A DNA stretch of 64,000 bases, taken from positions 1,922,001 to 1,986,000 of the forward strand of contig NZ_CP128170.1 in NCBI RefSeq assembly GCF_030347395.1, written 5' to 3'. Origin of the DNA: Microbacterium sp. ET2. Its GTDB lineage: Bacteria; Actinomycetota; Actinomycetes; Actinomycetales; Microbacteriaceae. How positions within the stretch are numbered: the stretch's first letter is position 1; every line of letters starts with the position of its first letter. Of the stretch, positions 53,628-63,177 are shown one piece after another. The position numbers and the translations under genes are program-made. The notes under the pieces are model-generated. The model saw only the letters and a program-made list of their open reading frames with translations, did no database searches and had not been told where the DNA came from.

Positions 53628-54554
53628 ATGACAGCGGACGTGACGGTGGTCGGTGGCGGGATCTCCGGACTCGCCTGCGCCCGAGCCGCCACGGCCCGCG
53701 GCCTGTCGGTGCGCGTTCTCGACCGCGGCCGCCGTGTCGGTGGGCGTCTCTCGAGCCGAACGCTCTGGGGACGCCCGGTCGATCTCGGCGCCTCCTACTT
53801 CGTCTCGGACGATTCGGACTTCGACAGCGTCGTGCGCGGATGGGCGGATCGTGGCCTCGCACGCCCCTGGACCGACACCTTCGCCGTGATCGATGCCGAC
53901 GGTGAACAGACGCGCAAGAAAGGACCGATGCGCTGGGCTGCGCCGCGAGGGCTGCGATCGCTGGCTGTAGATCTCGCGGAAGGCCTCGATGTGCGCACCG
54001 AACACACCGTCGGACGCGTCGAGCCGCACCGCATCGACGGTGACGAAGCCGGCGAGGTCGTTCTTGCGATGCCGGGCCCCCAGGCTGCGCGCCTTCTCGA
54101 CACGGCTCCCGCCAGCGAGCTGACTTGGGAGCCGGTCATCGCGGTGGCGTTGCGGTGGGACGGCCGGCAATGGCCGATCGACCTGCACGGCGCCTTCGTC
54201 GAGGCCGACCCGGACGTGTCGTTCGTCGCCGACGACGGTGACCGCCGGGGCGACGCCGCGCCTGTGCTCGTCGTGCACACGACGGCCGAGCGCGCGCGCA
54301 GGCATCTCCACGATCCCGCGACGGCGATCCCGCCCGTGCTCGACGCCGCGCGGCGGTTGCTGCGGATCGACGCCGAACCCACCGCGACGTTCGCCCATCG
54401 TTGGACGTTCGCCCGCCCCGTCGGAACGACCGGGGAGCCGTTCTTCCGGACTCCGGGGCTGTCTGCCTGCGGCGATGCCTGGGGTGACCGGGCCGCCGTC
54501 CGCACGGCGTGGGGCTCAGGTCACGCACTCGGGAGAGCACTCGCCGAGACGTGA
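53628..54554 (+). CDS. FAD/NAD(P)-dependent oxidoreductase (renalase/amine oxidase-like)
   Basis: 308 residues from ATG 53628. Dinucleotide-binding N-terminus TVVGGGISGLACARAATARG, followed by VLDRGRRVGGRLSSR and DLGASYF, the FAD contacts of the monoamine-oxidase/renalase group. The C-terminal FAD motif is ACGDAWGDRAAVRTAWGSG. Natural substrate unknown. It follows the lipoprotein gene by 94 bp in the same direction. Confidence 0.88.
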   Translation: MTADVTVVGGGISGLACARAATARGLSVRVLDRGRRVGGRLSSRTLWGRPVDLGASYFVSDDSDFDSVVRGWADRGLARPWTDTFAVIDADGEQTRKKGPMRWAAPRGLRSLAVDLAEGLDVRTEHTVGRVEPHRIDGDEAGEVVLAMPGPQAARLLDTAPASELTWEPVIAVALRWDGRQWPIDLHGAFVEADPDVSFVADDGDRRGDAAPVLVVHTTAERARRHLHDPATAIPPVLDAARRLLRIDAEPTATFAHRWTFARPVGTTGEPFFRTPGLSACGDAWGDRAAVRTAWGSGHALGRALAET

Positions 54555-54703
54555 GGAAGCGCTCTGTGCCGTCTCAGCGCGCATCGGACGATCGAACAGC
54601 CGTCGAACGCCAGACCGACCCGCATGCCCCGTTGATCACCGATGCGCGAATGGTGCGGTGACCTCGACGCGCGTCATCCGTCTGCCCGTCCGCCCGGTTC
54701 GTT

Positions 54704-54750
54704 CGTCGACGATGTACGCGTCCGGCGGGCCCGGGCGTACATGTGCGACG
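54704..54750. terminator. Hairpin between oxidoreductase and 2TM genes
   Basis: ATGTACGC pairs with GCGTACAT, flanked by CGTCG/CGACG, around a 13-base GC loop. No T-run. It is probably a transcript end or processing element for the oxidoreductase gene. Confidence 0.5.
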
Positions 54751-54816
54751 GACGAATTGCCACAGCCGCGCGAATCCGCCCCGCGAAGCCGACGCGTCGC
54801 CCCCTATGATCTAGCC

Positions 54817-55083
54817 ATGACGGACCAGGGCGATCTCAGGACGCGCGCCGTGCAGCGGCTCAAGGCGAAGCAGCACTTCTGGTCTGCCCTCATCACGTGG
54901 GTCGTCCTCTCCGCGATGTTCATCGTGATCTGGCTCGCGACCGGCATGGGCGGCTTCTGGCCCGTCTGGCCGATCGCCGGCATCGCGGTCGGCGTCGCAT
55001 TCACCGGCATCCGTGCGTTCGGTCCAGTCAACACGGGTCCGAACGAGGAGCAGATCCAGTCGGAGATGCGCCGCCTCTCCTGA
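54817..55083 (+). CDS. Small 2TM-domain protein
   Basis: 88 residues from ATG 54817. Basic N-terminus (LRTRAVQRLKAKQHF), then two hydrophobic helices (FWSALITWVVLSAMFIVIWL and VWPIAGIAVGVAFTGI) joined by a short Gly/Trp/Pro loop, and a charged tail. This is the 2TM domain found alone or fused to histidine kinases. Function unknown. Followed by a T-tailed terminator. Confidence 0.8.
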   Translation: MTDQGDLRTRAVQRLKAKQHFWSALITWVVLSAMFIVIWLATGMGGFWPVWPIAGIAVGVAFTGIRAFGPVNTGPNEEQIQSEMRRLS

Positions 55084-55097
55084 CGGCGCCCGACGAC

Positions 55098-55136
55098 GAA
55101 GCCCCCGCTCGATCACATCGGGCGGGGGCTCGTTTT
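55098..55136 (+). terminator. Intrinsic terminator after the 2TM gene
   Basis: GCCCCCGC (55101-55108) pairs with GCGGGGGC (55122-55129), followed by TCGTTTTGG. The clearest factor-independent terminator in the window. Confidence 0.85.
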
Positions 55137-55239
55137 GGTACTTCAGCGTACGTAGGCTCTCATGATCGACATCCTTCCGTCGGGGACCTCGAGAGTACCC
55201 AGCGATCCGGGATCAGGCAAGGGGTCCGGGATCGCGCAG

Positions 55240-56559
55240 TCATTCCGCGGCAGCACGCAGCCCCGTCACCACGGCTTGTGACCAGCGGTCCACGTTCGTC
55301 TCGGCCTCGGCCGTCTGAGGGAAGCGACACCGCATCTGCAGGCCATGATCGGTCACGGTGAACCAGGCCATCACTCCGTCGACGTCGACCGCGGCGGACA
55401 CGTGCTGAACCTCCCAGGTGGGGTCGGCGCGTATCGGCAGCCGGCGGGCGTCGAGCCAGGAGAGGGCGAACATCCCGGGACCCATCGGCATGCCGCCGTA
55501 CGGCGCGAGGATCGGCGCAAGCGGATACGAGCCCAGGGCGACGGCGTCGCGGACCGCTGCCGCGCAGGCGTCCGGATCGGGGTCGGCGGATTCCAGGACG
55601 GCGTTGGTGATGAACCAGCCGACCGCATCATGCCATCGGCGTTCGTGTCGGCTGTGCACAGGGAACACAGCGCGCAACGGCGCACCGCCGGCGACACGCG
55701 CCGTGGCGGATGTGAGGACAGACACCGCGAGTGCGATCGGGCGGACCCCGAGCGCGGCGGCGCGGGCGTCGAAGCGTGCAAGCGTCGCCGCATCGAGCAC
55801 ATCGTGCACCTCCACGTGCGCGGGACCCGGCCGGGACACATCGCCGAGCGGAAGGGGGAACGTCGGCATGGTTCCGCCCTCGGCGTCGAGAACCCGCCTC
55901 CACCGCTCGATGATCGTGGCCGGTGCGGACGGCATGGCCGCGAGTTCGGCGGTGTGGTCTGCGAAAGCCGGTGCCGGGATGGGGGGCTCTTCGACCCCCT
56001 CGCGGATATCGACCGCCGCCGCGAGCAGATCGCGCACCAGCACTTGCCACGACAGCATGTCGACGTGGGAGTGATCGGCCCCGATGATCACGGTGGCGGC
56101 AGCCCCGTCCGCCGGCTCGACGAGGCAGAGCCGGTGAGAAGGCTGTGCGAAGGGGGAGCACACCTCGTCGAAGACGTCTCGCACCAGCCTCCGCACGTGC
56201 TCGGTTGTCGCACTCATCTCGCCCCCATGAGCCGACGTCCAGCCTTCGGCGACGACGTCGACCTCATGAAGAGCCAATCCGCGTCCGGTCGACTCGTCGT
56301 CGGCGACGAACACGGTCCGGAGGGTGCCGTGGCGGGCGACGACCCGCATCCATGCGTGTCCGAGCAGGTCGCGGTCGATGTCGTCGGGCAGACGGAAGGC
56401 GACGGCCATCCAGGATGCCGGTCGAGCGCCCTCCGACACATGCCGCCGTTGGTCGAACGACACCGGCAGGCGTCGCCCGAGGGGACCGGCAGTCCGCACG
56501 ACGTGGGTGTGCAGCCTTCCGGGCGGCAGGTGCATCCGGGTGACCGAGGTGAGCCGCAT
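55240..56559 (-). CDS. Stand-alone condensation-domain (NRPS/PapA-like acyltransferase) protein
   Basis: 439 residues from ATG 56559. The overall layout matches a condensation/acyltransferase fold: an early RRLPVSFDQRRH segment, then GADHSHVDMLSWQVLVRDLL carrying an HxxxD-type motif (His-Val-Asp) that provides the catalytic His, and late LSWLDARRLPI and FTVTDHGLQMRC blocks. Such free-standing proteins make esters or amides of lipids or peptides (PapA, VibH-like). No adenylation domain, carrier protein or ketosynthase is in the window, so its donor and acceptor are unknown. Divergent from an alpha/beta hydrolase, 51 bp apart. Confidence 0.8.
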   Translation of the reverse strand: MRLTSVTRMHLPPGRLHTHVVRTAGPLGRRLPVSFDQRRHVSEGARPASWMAVAFRLPDDIDRDLLGHAWMRVVARHGTLRTVFVADDESTGRGLALHEVDVVAEGWTSAHGGEMSATTEHVRRLVRDVFDEVCSPFAQPSHRLCLVEPADGAAATVIIGADHSHVDMLSWQVLVRDLLAAAVDIREGVEEPPIPAPAFADHTAELAAMPSAPATIIERWRRVLDAEGGTMPTFPLPLGDVSRPGPAHVEVHDVLDAATLARFDARAAALGVRPIALAVSVLTSATARVAGGAPLRAVFPVHSRHERRWHDAVGWFITNAVLESADPDPDACAAAVRDAVALGSYPLAPILAPYGGMPMGPGMFALSWLDARRLPIRADPTWEVQHVSAAVDVDGVMAWFTVTDHGLQMRCRFPQTAEAETNVDRWSQAVVTGLRAAAE

Positions 56560-56610
56560 GGCGCCGTAGTCTAGGCGGACGAGATTCCGCGGTGATGACG
56601 GGGGGCGTCC

Positions 56611-57390
56611 GTGGGGGTGCTGAGACGACCCGGAGCCGATCTCGTCTACGACGTGCTGGGCGACGACGGTCCGTGGGTGGTGCAGCTGCACGGACTGACG
56701 TCGTCGCGCCGCCGGGACGACCTCCTCGGCTTGGGGGTCAGCCATGCCCTGACCGCGCAGCGCGTTCTCCGTTACGACGCCCGTGGACACGGCGCGAGCA
56801 CCGGCGACGTCGCCGAGGAGTCCTATCGGTGGGACCGCCTCGCCGACGACCTCCTCGCTCTCCTCGACGCGATCGCTCCGGGTGAGCACGTACACGGCGT
56901 CGGGCCGTCCATGGGCACGGGCACTCTCCTGCACGCGGCCGTGCGTGAGCCGCAGCGTTTCGCCTCACTGGCCCTCCTCGTGCCTCCCACGGCGGGCGCG
57001 ACGCGCAAGGCTCAGGCCGATGCCTATCGGAGGAACGCCGACCTGGTGGAGCGTCATGGAATCGACGCGCTCGCCACGATGGGCAGCGCGACCCCCGTCC
57101 CGCCCACGCTCAGCGACGCGCCGCCGACGACGCCCGACGTTCCCGAGAGATTGCTACCCGCCGTGCTGCGTGGTGCGGCATCGACCGACCTCCCGAACGA
57201 AGCGGTGCTCCGGACCGTGTCGATGCCGTCGCTCGTGCTGGGGTGGGTGGACGACCCGGCCCACCCGCTCAGCACTGCTCGACTGCTGCACGACGTGCTC
57301 CCGAACTCGCGGATGGCGATCGCCCGAACGCCTCGCGACGTCCTCGCCTGGCCCGGTCTCGTCCGGGCGCACCTGGGCAGCAACGGATGA
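56611..57390 (+). CDS. Alpha/beta-fold hydrolase
   Basis: 259 residues from GTG 56611. Oxyanion region VVQLHGLTSSRR, RYDARGHGAS, nucleophile elbow GVGPSMGTGTLL (Ser in GxSxG), and an acid in LGWVDDPAHPLS. The expected late catalytic His is not obvious: the usual GH/AH segment near the end reads RTPRDVLAWPG. The enzyme may therefore be catalytically altered. Divergent from the condensation-domain gene, so the pair could share regulation. Confidence 0.85.
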   Translation: MGVLRRPGADLVYDVLGDDGPWVVQLHGLTSSRRRDDLLGLGVSHALTAQRVLRYDARGHGASTGDVAEESYRWDRLADDLLALLDAIAPGEHVHGVGPSMGTGTLLHAAVREPQRFASLALLVPPTAGATRKAQADAYRRNADLVERHGIDALATMGSATPVPPTLSDAPPTTPDVPERLLPAVLRGAASTDLPNEAVLRTVSMPSLVLGWVDDPAHPLSTARLLHDVLPNSRMAIARTPRDVLAWPGLVRAHLGSNG

Positions 57391-57534
57391 GCCCGGCCCG
57401 GCGGTCGGCCGAGCCTTCCCGAGCGTTCGTCCGTCGTGGATGTACGCGATCAGACGCCGTGGCGGACGCACTCGACGGATGAGCGGGAGTCGGGCCAGTG
57501 CGGCGGTGCGAGACACCGACCCCGGGCGCCTGCC

Positions 57535-58344
57535 TCAGCTCCCCGCGCGACGCCACTCGTCGGACGTGAGGTGCGACCCCGCCTGCGGTCCCATCTGCAG
57601 CATCCCGCCGTCGACGACCCAGCTCGCGCCCGTCACGTACGAAGCCGCGGGCGAGGCGAGGAACGCCGCCACAGCCGCGATCTCGTCGGGCCGGCCCGGA
57701 CGACCGAGCGGGATGCCGGGGCGATGCGTGTTCTCGGCCTCTTCGGCGTCCATGTCGTTCAGAGGCGTGGCGATCTCACCCGGACCGAGGGCGTTGACGG
57801 TGATGCCGTGCTCGCCGAGCTCCTGCGCCATGGTCTTCACAAGACCTCCCAGACCGTGCTTCGCCGCGACGTACGCGGCACTTCCCACTCGAGGCTGGTG
57901 TTCGTGCACGCTGCTGATGGCGATGATCCGTCCACCGTGGGCCGCCGCGACCATGCGGCGAGCGGCAGCCTGCATCCCGACGAACGCGCCGTCGAGGTTG
58001 AGGAGGACATCCTTGCGCCAGGCTTCGACGTCGAGATCGAGGAACGGGCCACCCGACCCACCGCCGGCGTTGTTGACGAAGACGTCCACTCCGCCCAGTT
58101 CGTCGGCCAAGGCGTCGATGACGCGTGCGGCGCCTTCGAGATCGGTGGCGTCGAACTGCGTCACGACGGCCCGCGAGCCACGAGCGCGCACCTCTTCGGC
58201 GGTCTTCTCTGCGCCGTCCTTGTCCGAGTGCCAGGTGATGCCGACATCCAGCCCCGCTTCCGCCAGAGCGATGGCGGTCGCTGCGCCGATGCCGGAATCG
58301 GAGGCGGTGACGATGGCGTGCCGAGGAGTGAAGGTGTCAGTCAT
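57535..58344 (-). CDS. Short-chain dehydrogenase/reductase (SDR)
   Basis: 269 residues from ATG 58344. Cofactor loop TASDSGIGAATA (variant of TGxxxGIG), NNAG in VFVNNAGGGSGG, catalytic Ser in AISSVHEH and Tyr-Lys in AAYVAAKHGL. Closest in style to glucose 1-dehydrogenase/3-oxoacyl reductase-like SDRs. Substrate not predictable. Convergent with the hydrolase gene. Confidence 0.92.
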   Translation of the reverse strand: MTDTFTPRHAIVTASDSGIGAATAIALAEAGLDVGITWHSDKDGAEKTAEEVRARGSRAVVTQFDATDLEGAARVIDALADELGGVDVFVNNAGGGSGGPFLDLDVEAWRKDVLLNLDGAFVGMQAAARRMVAAAHGGRIIAISSVHEHQPRVGSAAYVAAKHGLGGLVKTMAQELGEHGITVNALGPGEIATPLNDMDAEEAENTHRPGIPLGRPGRPDEIAAVAAFLASPAASYVTGASWVVDGGMLQMGPQAGSHLTSDEWRRAGS

Positions 58345-58432
58345 GGTCCGACGGTAGGCCGGGGGGCGCCACCGCGCGGGGGCCTTGCGCCCGGCGTGGT
58401 CGCTCGCTACGCGTCCATGCCGGGCCGACCCG

Positions 58433-60046
58433 TCAGCTGTCCGTCGACACGTCGGGGGTGGTGTCTTCGGCGGGTCCGCGGTTCGCCGTCTGGCGCGACG
58501 GCGTGGTCTGCGGGGCGGGCGCGGCGGCCCCCGCCATCCCCGTTCCGATCCCGCGGCCGACCGCCTGGCCCTGGATGATGCCCGCCAGGTCGAGACCGGT
58601 AGCAGACTCGACGCTGTCGAAGACCGAGCGCAGCGCCTTGGCGCTGTCGCCGCCGACGACCTCGGACGCACCGTCGGCGCCGGAGCTGCCGATGATCGAC
58701 ACGTTGCCGATCGTGGAGTAGCCCTTGGCGAACTCGGCCATGACCGACGGCAGCACCTCGAGCACCCGCTGCGACAGGAAGGCCTCCTGGTTCGAGGCGA
58801 TGGCCTCGGCCTCGGCCTGCACGGCCGCAGCGCGTGCCTCACCTTCAGCGCGGATCGCGTCGGCTTCCGCCTGCGACCGCAGGCGGCGTGCCGTCGCTTC
58901 GGCGTCGGCCTGGGCGCGCAGCGCATTCGCGTCACCGGTGGCCTTCGCTTCGGCCGCAGCCGCCTCGCCGGCGGCGCGGGCACGGTCGGCCTGCGCCTGC
59001 TGCTCGGCGATCCGCGTGCGCGCCTCGGCCTGCTTCACCTGCTCGATCGCGGCGGCCTCTGCCGACCGCTCGCGGGTGTAGAGCTCGGCCTGGGCGCGGG
59101 TCTCGGCCTCGTACCGCTGCGCGTCGGCGACGCGCTTGACGTCGGCGTCGAGCTGGGCCTGCTTGTTCTCGGCCTGCTGCTGCAGAACGGCCTGCTCGGC
59201 CTGGGCGCGGGCGAGCTGCTCGGCCTGCTCGGCCTCGGCGCGCGCGCGACCGACCCCGGCTGCGGCGTTGGCGGTGTTGGTGTCGAGTGCCGTCTGCTCG
59301 ACGAGGTTCGCTTCCTGGTTGGTGATGATCTTCTGGTTGATCGCACGGTCGGCGTTCGTCTGGGCGATCTCGGCCGCCTGGCGCTTGGCCTGGATCTCAG
59401 GGGCACCGAGGGACTGGATGTACCCCACGGAGTCGGTGATGCCCTTGATCTGGAACGAGTCGAGGATGAGACCCTGCTCGGCGAGCTCATGGGAGACGTC
59501 GGCGGCGATCTGGTCGGAGAACTTCTTGCGCTCGCGCATCAGCTCCACGACCGACAGGGTCGCGACGATGCCTCGCAGCGCACCCTCGAGCTGTTCGGTG
59601 GTGAACTGCTCGATCGCGGCGTCCTGCGACGCGAAGCGCTCCGCGGCGCGCCGGACGAACAGCGGGTCGGAGCCGATCTTCACGATCGCCACCCCATCGA
59701 CGTTCAGCGTGACGTTGTCGAGCGACTGCGCCTCGGCGTTCAGCGACACCTGACGCGAGCGCAGCGAGATGATCTCGTGACGCTGGGTGATGGGGTTCAC
59801 GAGCGACTTGCCGTTGACGATCACCGTGACCGGCGATTCCGACATCTCCGACGAGCTCGAGCCGTCGGCCGCCAGCACCGTGCTCTGCACCTTCTGCTTG
59901 CGACCCGAGATCACCAACGCCTCGTCGGCCCGGGCGACCTTGATCCAGCTGCGTGCGAACAGCAGTGCGACCAGGCCGATGACGACCGCGGCGACGACCG
60001 CGATACCGACGATGATCAGGATGCCGACGACTCCGGCGATCTCCAT
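58433..60046 (-). CDS. Flotillin-like SPFH domain protein
   Basis: 537 residues from ATG 60046. N-terminal membrane helix ([27 protein letters not shown]), SPFH/band 7 domain about 35-200 (VPGRKQ-like [49 protein letters not shown]). A long Ala/Glu/Gln/Arg coiled coil of about 200 residues (heptad-like QAEQA... EAEAIA) follows, then a Gly/Ala/Pro tail. Flotillins scaffold membrane microdomains. No NfeD partner is adjacent. In this gene family the coiled coil drives oligomerisation. Confidence 0.9.
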   Translation of the reverse strand: MEIAGVVGILIIVGIAVVAAVVIGLVALLFARSWIKVARADEALVISGRKQKVQSTVLAADGSSSSEMSESPVTVIVNGKSLVNPITQRHEIISLRSRQVSLNAEAQSLDNVTLNVDGVAIVKIGSDPLFVRRAAERFASQDAAIEQFTTEQLEGALRGIVATLSVVELMRERKKFSDQIAADVSHELAEQGLILDSFQIKGITDSVGYIQSLGAPEIQAKRQAAEIAQTNADRAINQKIITNQEANLVEQTALDTNTANAAAGVGRARAEAEQAEQLARAQAEQAVLQQQAENKQAQLDADVKRVADAQRYEAETRAQAELYTRERSAEAAAIEQVKQAEARTRIAEQQAQADRARAAGEAAAAEAKATGDANALRAQADAEATARRLRSQAEADAIRAEGEARAAAVQAEAEAIASNQEAFLSQRVLEVLPSVMAEFAKGYSTIGNVSIIGSSGADGASEVVGGDSAKALRSVFDSVESATGLDLAGIIQGQAVGRGIGTGMAGAAAPAPQTTPSRQTANRGPAEDTTPDVSTDS

Positions 60047-60237
60047 GGATGACTCCCCTTGCGTGTCTGAGTTCTGTCGTGCCTGAGCGTCGGTCCCCCC
60101 GCGCCCCGCCCCAGCCTGCCAGAAACCCCCCAATGCTGGCTCCCGCCTGTGAACACCGGCACGATGGCGGAAGGGCCGGCCGTCGTCATCCCTCGCCGCG
60201 AATCCCGCGCTCCGACGGCCCTCCGAGGAGGACGCAC

Positions 60238-61632
60238 GTGCTTCACAGTCGGAAATCGCTTCGCGATGAATTGCTGGATGAGATCTTCGCCTCGCCCTAT
60301 GCCGCGACCACGCTGCCGAAGTACCGGATCCCCGACGACGAGCACCTGCCCGACCGGGCGCATCAGATCGTGGTGGACGAGCTGATGCTCGACGGCAACT
60401 CACGGCAGAACCTGGCGACCTTCTGCCAGACCTGGCTCGAGCCGCAGATCCAGGACATCATGGCGCGGTCGATCGACAAGAACATGGTCGACAAGGACGA
60501 GTACCCCCAGACGGCGGCGATCGAGGAGCGCTGTGTGCACATCATCGCCGACCTGTGGAACTCGCCCGATGCCGCCGACACCATGGGGACGTCCACGACA
60601 GGTTCCAGCGAGGCGGCGATGCTCGGCGGGATGGCGCTGCTGTGGAAGTGGCGCGAGCGCCGTCGCGCCGCGGGCCAGCCGACCGACCGGCCGAACCTCG
60701 TCACCGGGCCCGTGCAGGTGTGCTGGCACAAGTTCGCTCGGTACTGGGACGTCGAGCTCCGAGAGGTCCCGATGGCGGAGGACCGGCTGCTGATGACCCC
60801 CGAGGAGGCCCTGGCCCGCGTCGATGAGAACACGATCGGTGTCGTCCCGACCCTCGGAGTCACCTTCACCGGCGCGTACGAGCCGGTCAGCGCCATCAGC
60901 GACGCGCTCGACCGGCTCCAGCGCGACACCGGCCTGGATGTCCCGATGCACGTCGACGCCGCCAGTGGCGGGTTCCTCGCCCCGTTCGTCACTCCCGACC
61001 TGGTCTGGGACTTCCGCCTGCCGCGGGTGAAGTCCATCAACGCCAGCGGTCACAAGTTCGGGCTCGCGCCGCTGGGTGTCGGGTGGATCATCTGGCGCGA
61101 CGCCGCCGATCTGCCGAAGGACCTGATCTTCGACGTGAACTACCTCGGCGGCAACATGCCGAGCTTCGCGCTGAACTTCTCCCGGCCCGCCGGGCAGGTC
61201 GTCGCCCAGTACTACCTGCTGCTCCGCCTGGGGCGGGAGGGATACCGCCGGGTGCAGCAGTCCTGTTACGACACCGCGCAGCACCTCGCCGCCGAGATCG
61301 CCGCGCTGGGCCCGTTCGAGGTCATCCACGACGGGTCGCCGGCCGGCGGCATCCCTGCGATCTCCTGGCGGCTGAAAGCCGGACAGGAGGCGCCCTTCAC
61401 CCTCTTCGACCTGGCCGACAGGCTGCGCACGCGTGGGTGGCTGGTCCCGGCCTACTCGCTCCCCGCCGACTGCGAGAACACTGTGGTGCAGCGCATCCTC
61501 GTCCGCCACGGCTTCGGACGCGACGAGGCGTCACTGCTGATGGACGACTATCGCGCGGCCATCGCGCACTTCGGCACTCACCCGATCACGGTGCCCATGT
61601 CGGAGGAGGAGGCGGGCAGCTTCCACCACTAG
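60238..61632 (+). CDS. Glutamate decarboxylase
   Basis: 464 residues from GTG 60238 with GAGGAGG upstream; full length for the family (about 466). PLP-dependent: [32 protein letters not shown] and the cofactor Lys in [15 protein letters not shown]. Decarboxylates glutamate to GABA, consuming a proton, usually for acid tolerance. No antiporter (gadC) is nearby. Ends on and overlaps by four bases the convergent GNAT gene. Confidence 0.95.
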   Translation: MLHSRKSLRDELLDEIFASPYAATTLPKYRIPDDEHLPDRAHQIVVDELMLDGNSRQNLATFCQTWLEPQIQDIMARSIDKNMVDKDEYPQTAAIEERCVHIIADLWNSPDAADTMGTSTTGSSEAAMLGGMALLWKWRERRRAAGQPTDRPNLVTGPVQVCWHKFARYWDVELREVPMAEDRLLMTPEEALARVDENTIGVVPTLGVTFTGAYEPVSAISDALDRLQRDTGLDVPMHVDAASGGFLAPFVTPDLVWDFRLPRVKSINASGHKFGLAPLGVGWIIWRDAADLPKDLIFDVNYLGGNMPSFALNFSRPAGQVVAQYYLLLRLGREGYRRVQQSCYDTAQHLAAEIAALGPFEVIHDGSPAGGIPAISWRLKAGQEAPFTLFDLADRLRTRGWLVPAYSLPADCENTVVQRILVRHGFGRDEASLLMDDYRAAIAHFGTHPITVPMSEEEAGSFHH

Positions 61633-62663
61633 GGGTGCCGGACGAGGGCGACGGAACGCTCCTCGGCGACGAAGCCGAGGCCCTCGTAGAGCGTGTTCGC
61701 TCCGGTCGAGCTCGCGGTGTCGACGTCGAGGATCGCCTCGTCGATGTCGGCGTCGGCGATCGCGCTCAGCGCATGGGAGATGACGAGCGGTGCAAGCCCT
61801 TCACGCCGCCGGTCGCGCACCACGCCGATGAGGTCGATGTAGGCGTTGCTGCGCCCGCGGGCCTCCCAGTCGTCGCGGTTCACGGTGACCAGGCAGAAGG
61901 CGATGATCCGCCCGTCGGCGTCGATCACCATCCGTGACAGATCCGGACGGAAGAACTCGCTGCCGACGAACTTCCGCCACCCTTCCGGTGTCGAGGGGAG
62001 GCTGCCCCAGTGGTCACGGAAGGCGTCGTTGCGCGCCATGCGCGCATCGTCCTCCCGGTCGCTGGAGTACGCGACGACCTCGACGCCGTCGGGCTTCGTG
62101 ATGTCGGGCACGGCCGACCGCTGGCGCACCATGGTGGCGAACCATCGTTCCGGAGCGAAGCCGAACGCGGAGGCGAGGGCCTGATGACCGACGTTGACCG
62201 CCTCTGCGTACGTCTTCAGCTCAGAGGGCAGCTCCGCACTCGCCACCGCAGCGGCCTCGGCGACCTGCTGCTCCGCGCGCGCGTTCTGCCAGGCGAACAG
62301 CTCACGGCCGATGCCGCGCCGGCGCCACGCGGGATGCACCGAGCCCGCGAGGTGGACGCTGAGCTTCTCATCCCGCGAGGGGTGGAGGAACGAACTCCCG
62401 GCGGCGATCGCCGTGCCGTCCTCGGCGAATCCGACGAGGGTGTCACGGGCGTGATCGATGTGCGGCAGGTCGAACGTGTCGGCCACCTCCTCGCGGGGGG
62501 TGATCCACGACGGGTGATCGACGGCGTCCGCCGCCGCGAACACCCCGTGGATGGCATCGATGTCCTCGCGGGTGGCGGTCCGCCAGAGCGCCACATCCGG
62601 ATGCTGCGGCCGCGCCGGCTCGCCATCGCCAGACGGGGTTCCGGCTGTGCTGTCCTCGCTCAC
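61629..62663 (-). CDS. Protein with two GNAT acetyltransferase domains
   Basis: 344 residues. The N-terminal domain (about 25-165) has the motif [24 protein letters not shown]. The C-terminal domain (about 190-340) has [25 protein letters not shown] and [22 protein letters not shown]. Both acetyl-CoA loops look intact (RRRGIG) or partly changed (RRREGLA). Layout resembles mycothiol synthase MshD but motifs do not clearly prove it. Substrate unknown. Confidence 0.85.
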   Translation of the reverse strand: MSEDSTAGTPSGDGEPARPQHPDVALWRTATREDIDAIHGVFAAADAVDHPSWITPREEVADTFDLPHIDHARDTLVGFAEDGTAIAAGSSFLHPSRDEKLSVHLAGSVHPAWRRRGIGRELFAWQNARAEQQVAEAAAVASAELPSELKTYAEAVNVGHQALASAFGFAPERWFATMVRQRSAVPDITKPDGVEVVAYSSDREDDARMARNDAFRDHWGSLPSTPEGWRKFVGSEFFRPDLSRMVIDADGRIIAFCLVTVNRDDWEARGRSNAYIDLIGVVRDRRREGLAPLVISHALSAIADADIDEAILDVDTASSTGANTLYEGLGFVAEERSVALVRHP

Positions 62664-62813
62664 GGGCCCACCCTACCGACGACGGCGGGAGCGGAACCGC
62701 CCGCGGCGCGAGGACGATCGGACGAGGCGCGTACTATCCGAGCCGACCCATACTCTGCTCGACCGATCATCCTCGTCTCGGCCGCGGCGCCGCGCCGCGC
62801 GCGACAGAAACGT

Positions 62814-63068
62814 CTAGCGGTGCCCGCCCTCATCGACGTCGGTGTACTCGCCCGGGGCCTCTTCGGGGTGCCGCGTGTGCGAGCCGCCGCGACCCTCGGC
62901 GTCCTCGTACTCGCCGGGGTCTTCACCGCGGTCCGAGGTGCGCGTGCCATCGGCTCGCTCGGCGTCTTCGTACTGCCCCGGCACTTCGCCGTCCTGGTGG
63001 GTGAAACGGCCGCTGCGCGTCTCTTCGTCGGTGTACTCGCCCTCGTCGGGGGTGGACCTGTCACTCAC
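62814..63068 (-). CDS. Small acidic protein of 21-residue repeats
   Basis: 84 residues from GTG 63068 with AAGGAGACGATC upstream. No TM or signal; Glu/Asp/Gly-rich, no Cys. Three full units of about 21 residues begin (E/P)G(E/Q)Y(T/E)D: EGEYTDEETRSGRFTHQDGE, PGQYEDAERADGTRTSDRGE and PGEYEDAEGRGGSHTRHPEE, then a partial PGEYTDVDEG. Probably disordered. Function unknown. Confidence 0.75.
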   Translation of the reverse strand: MSDRSTPDEGEYTDEETRSGRFTHQDGEVPGQYEDAERADGTRTSDRGEDPGEYEDAEGRGGSHTRHPEEAPGEYTDVDEGGHR

Positions 63069-63177
63069 GATCGTCTCCTTCGTCGTCGTATCCCACACGC
63101 TACGCCCGGCGGCCGCCCCGCGGCATCCCGGTTGACAGCGCATCCGGTCGTCAGGGACATCCGGTCGACAAGGGCTC

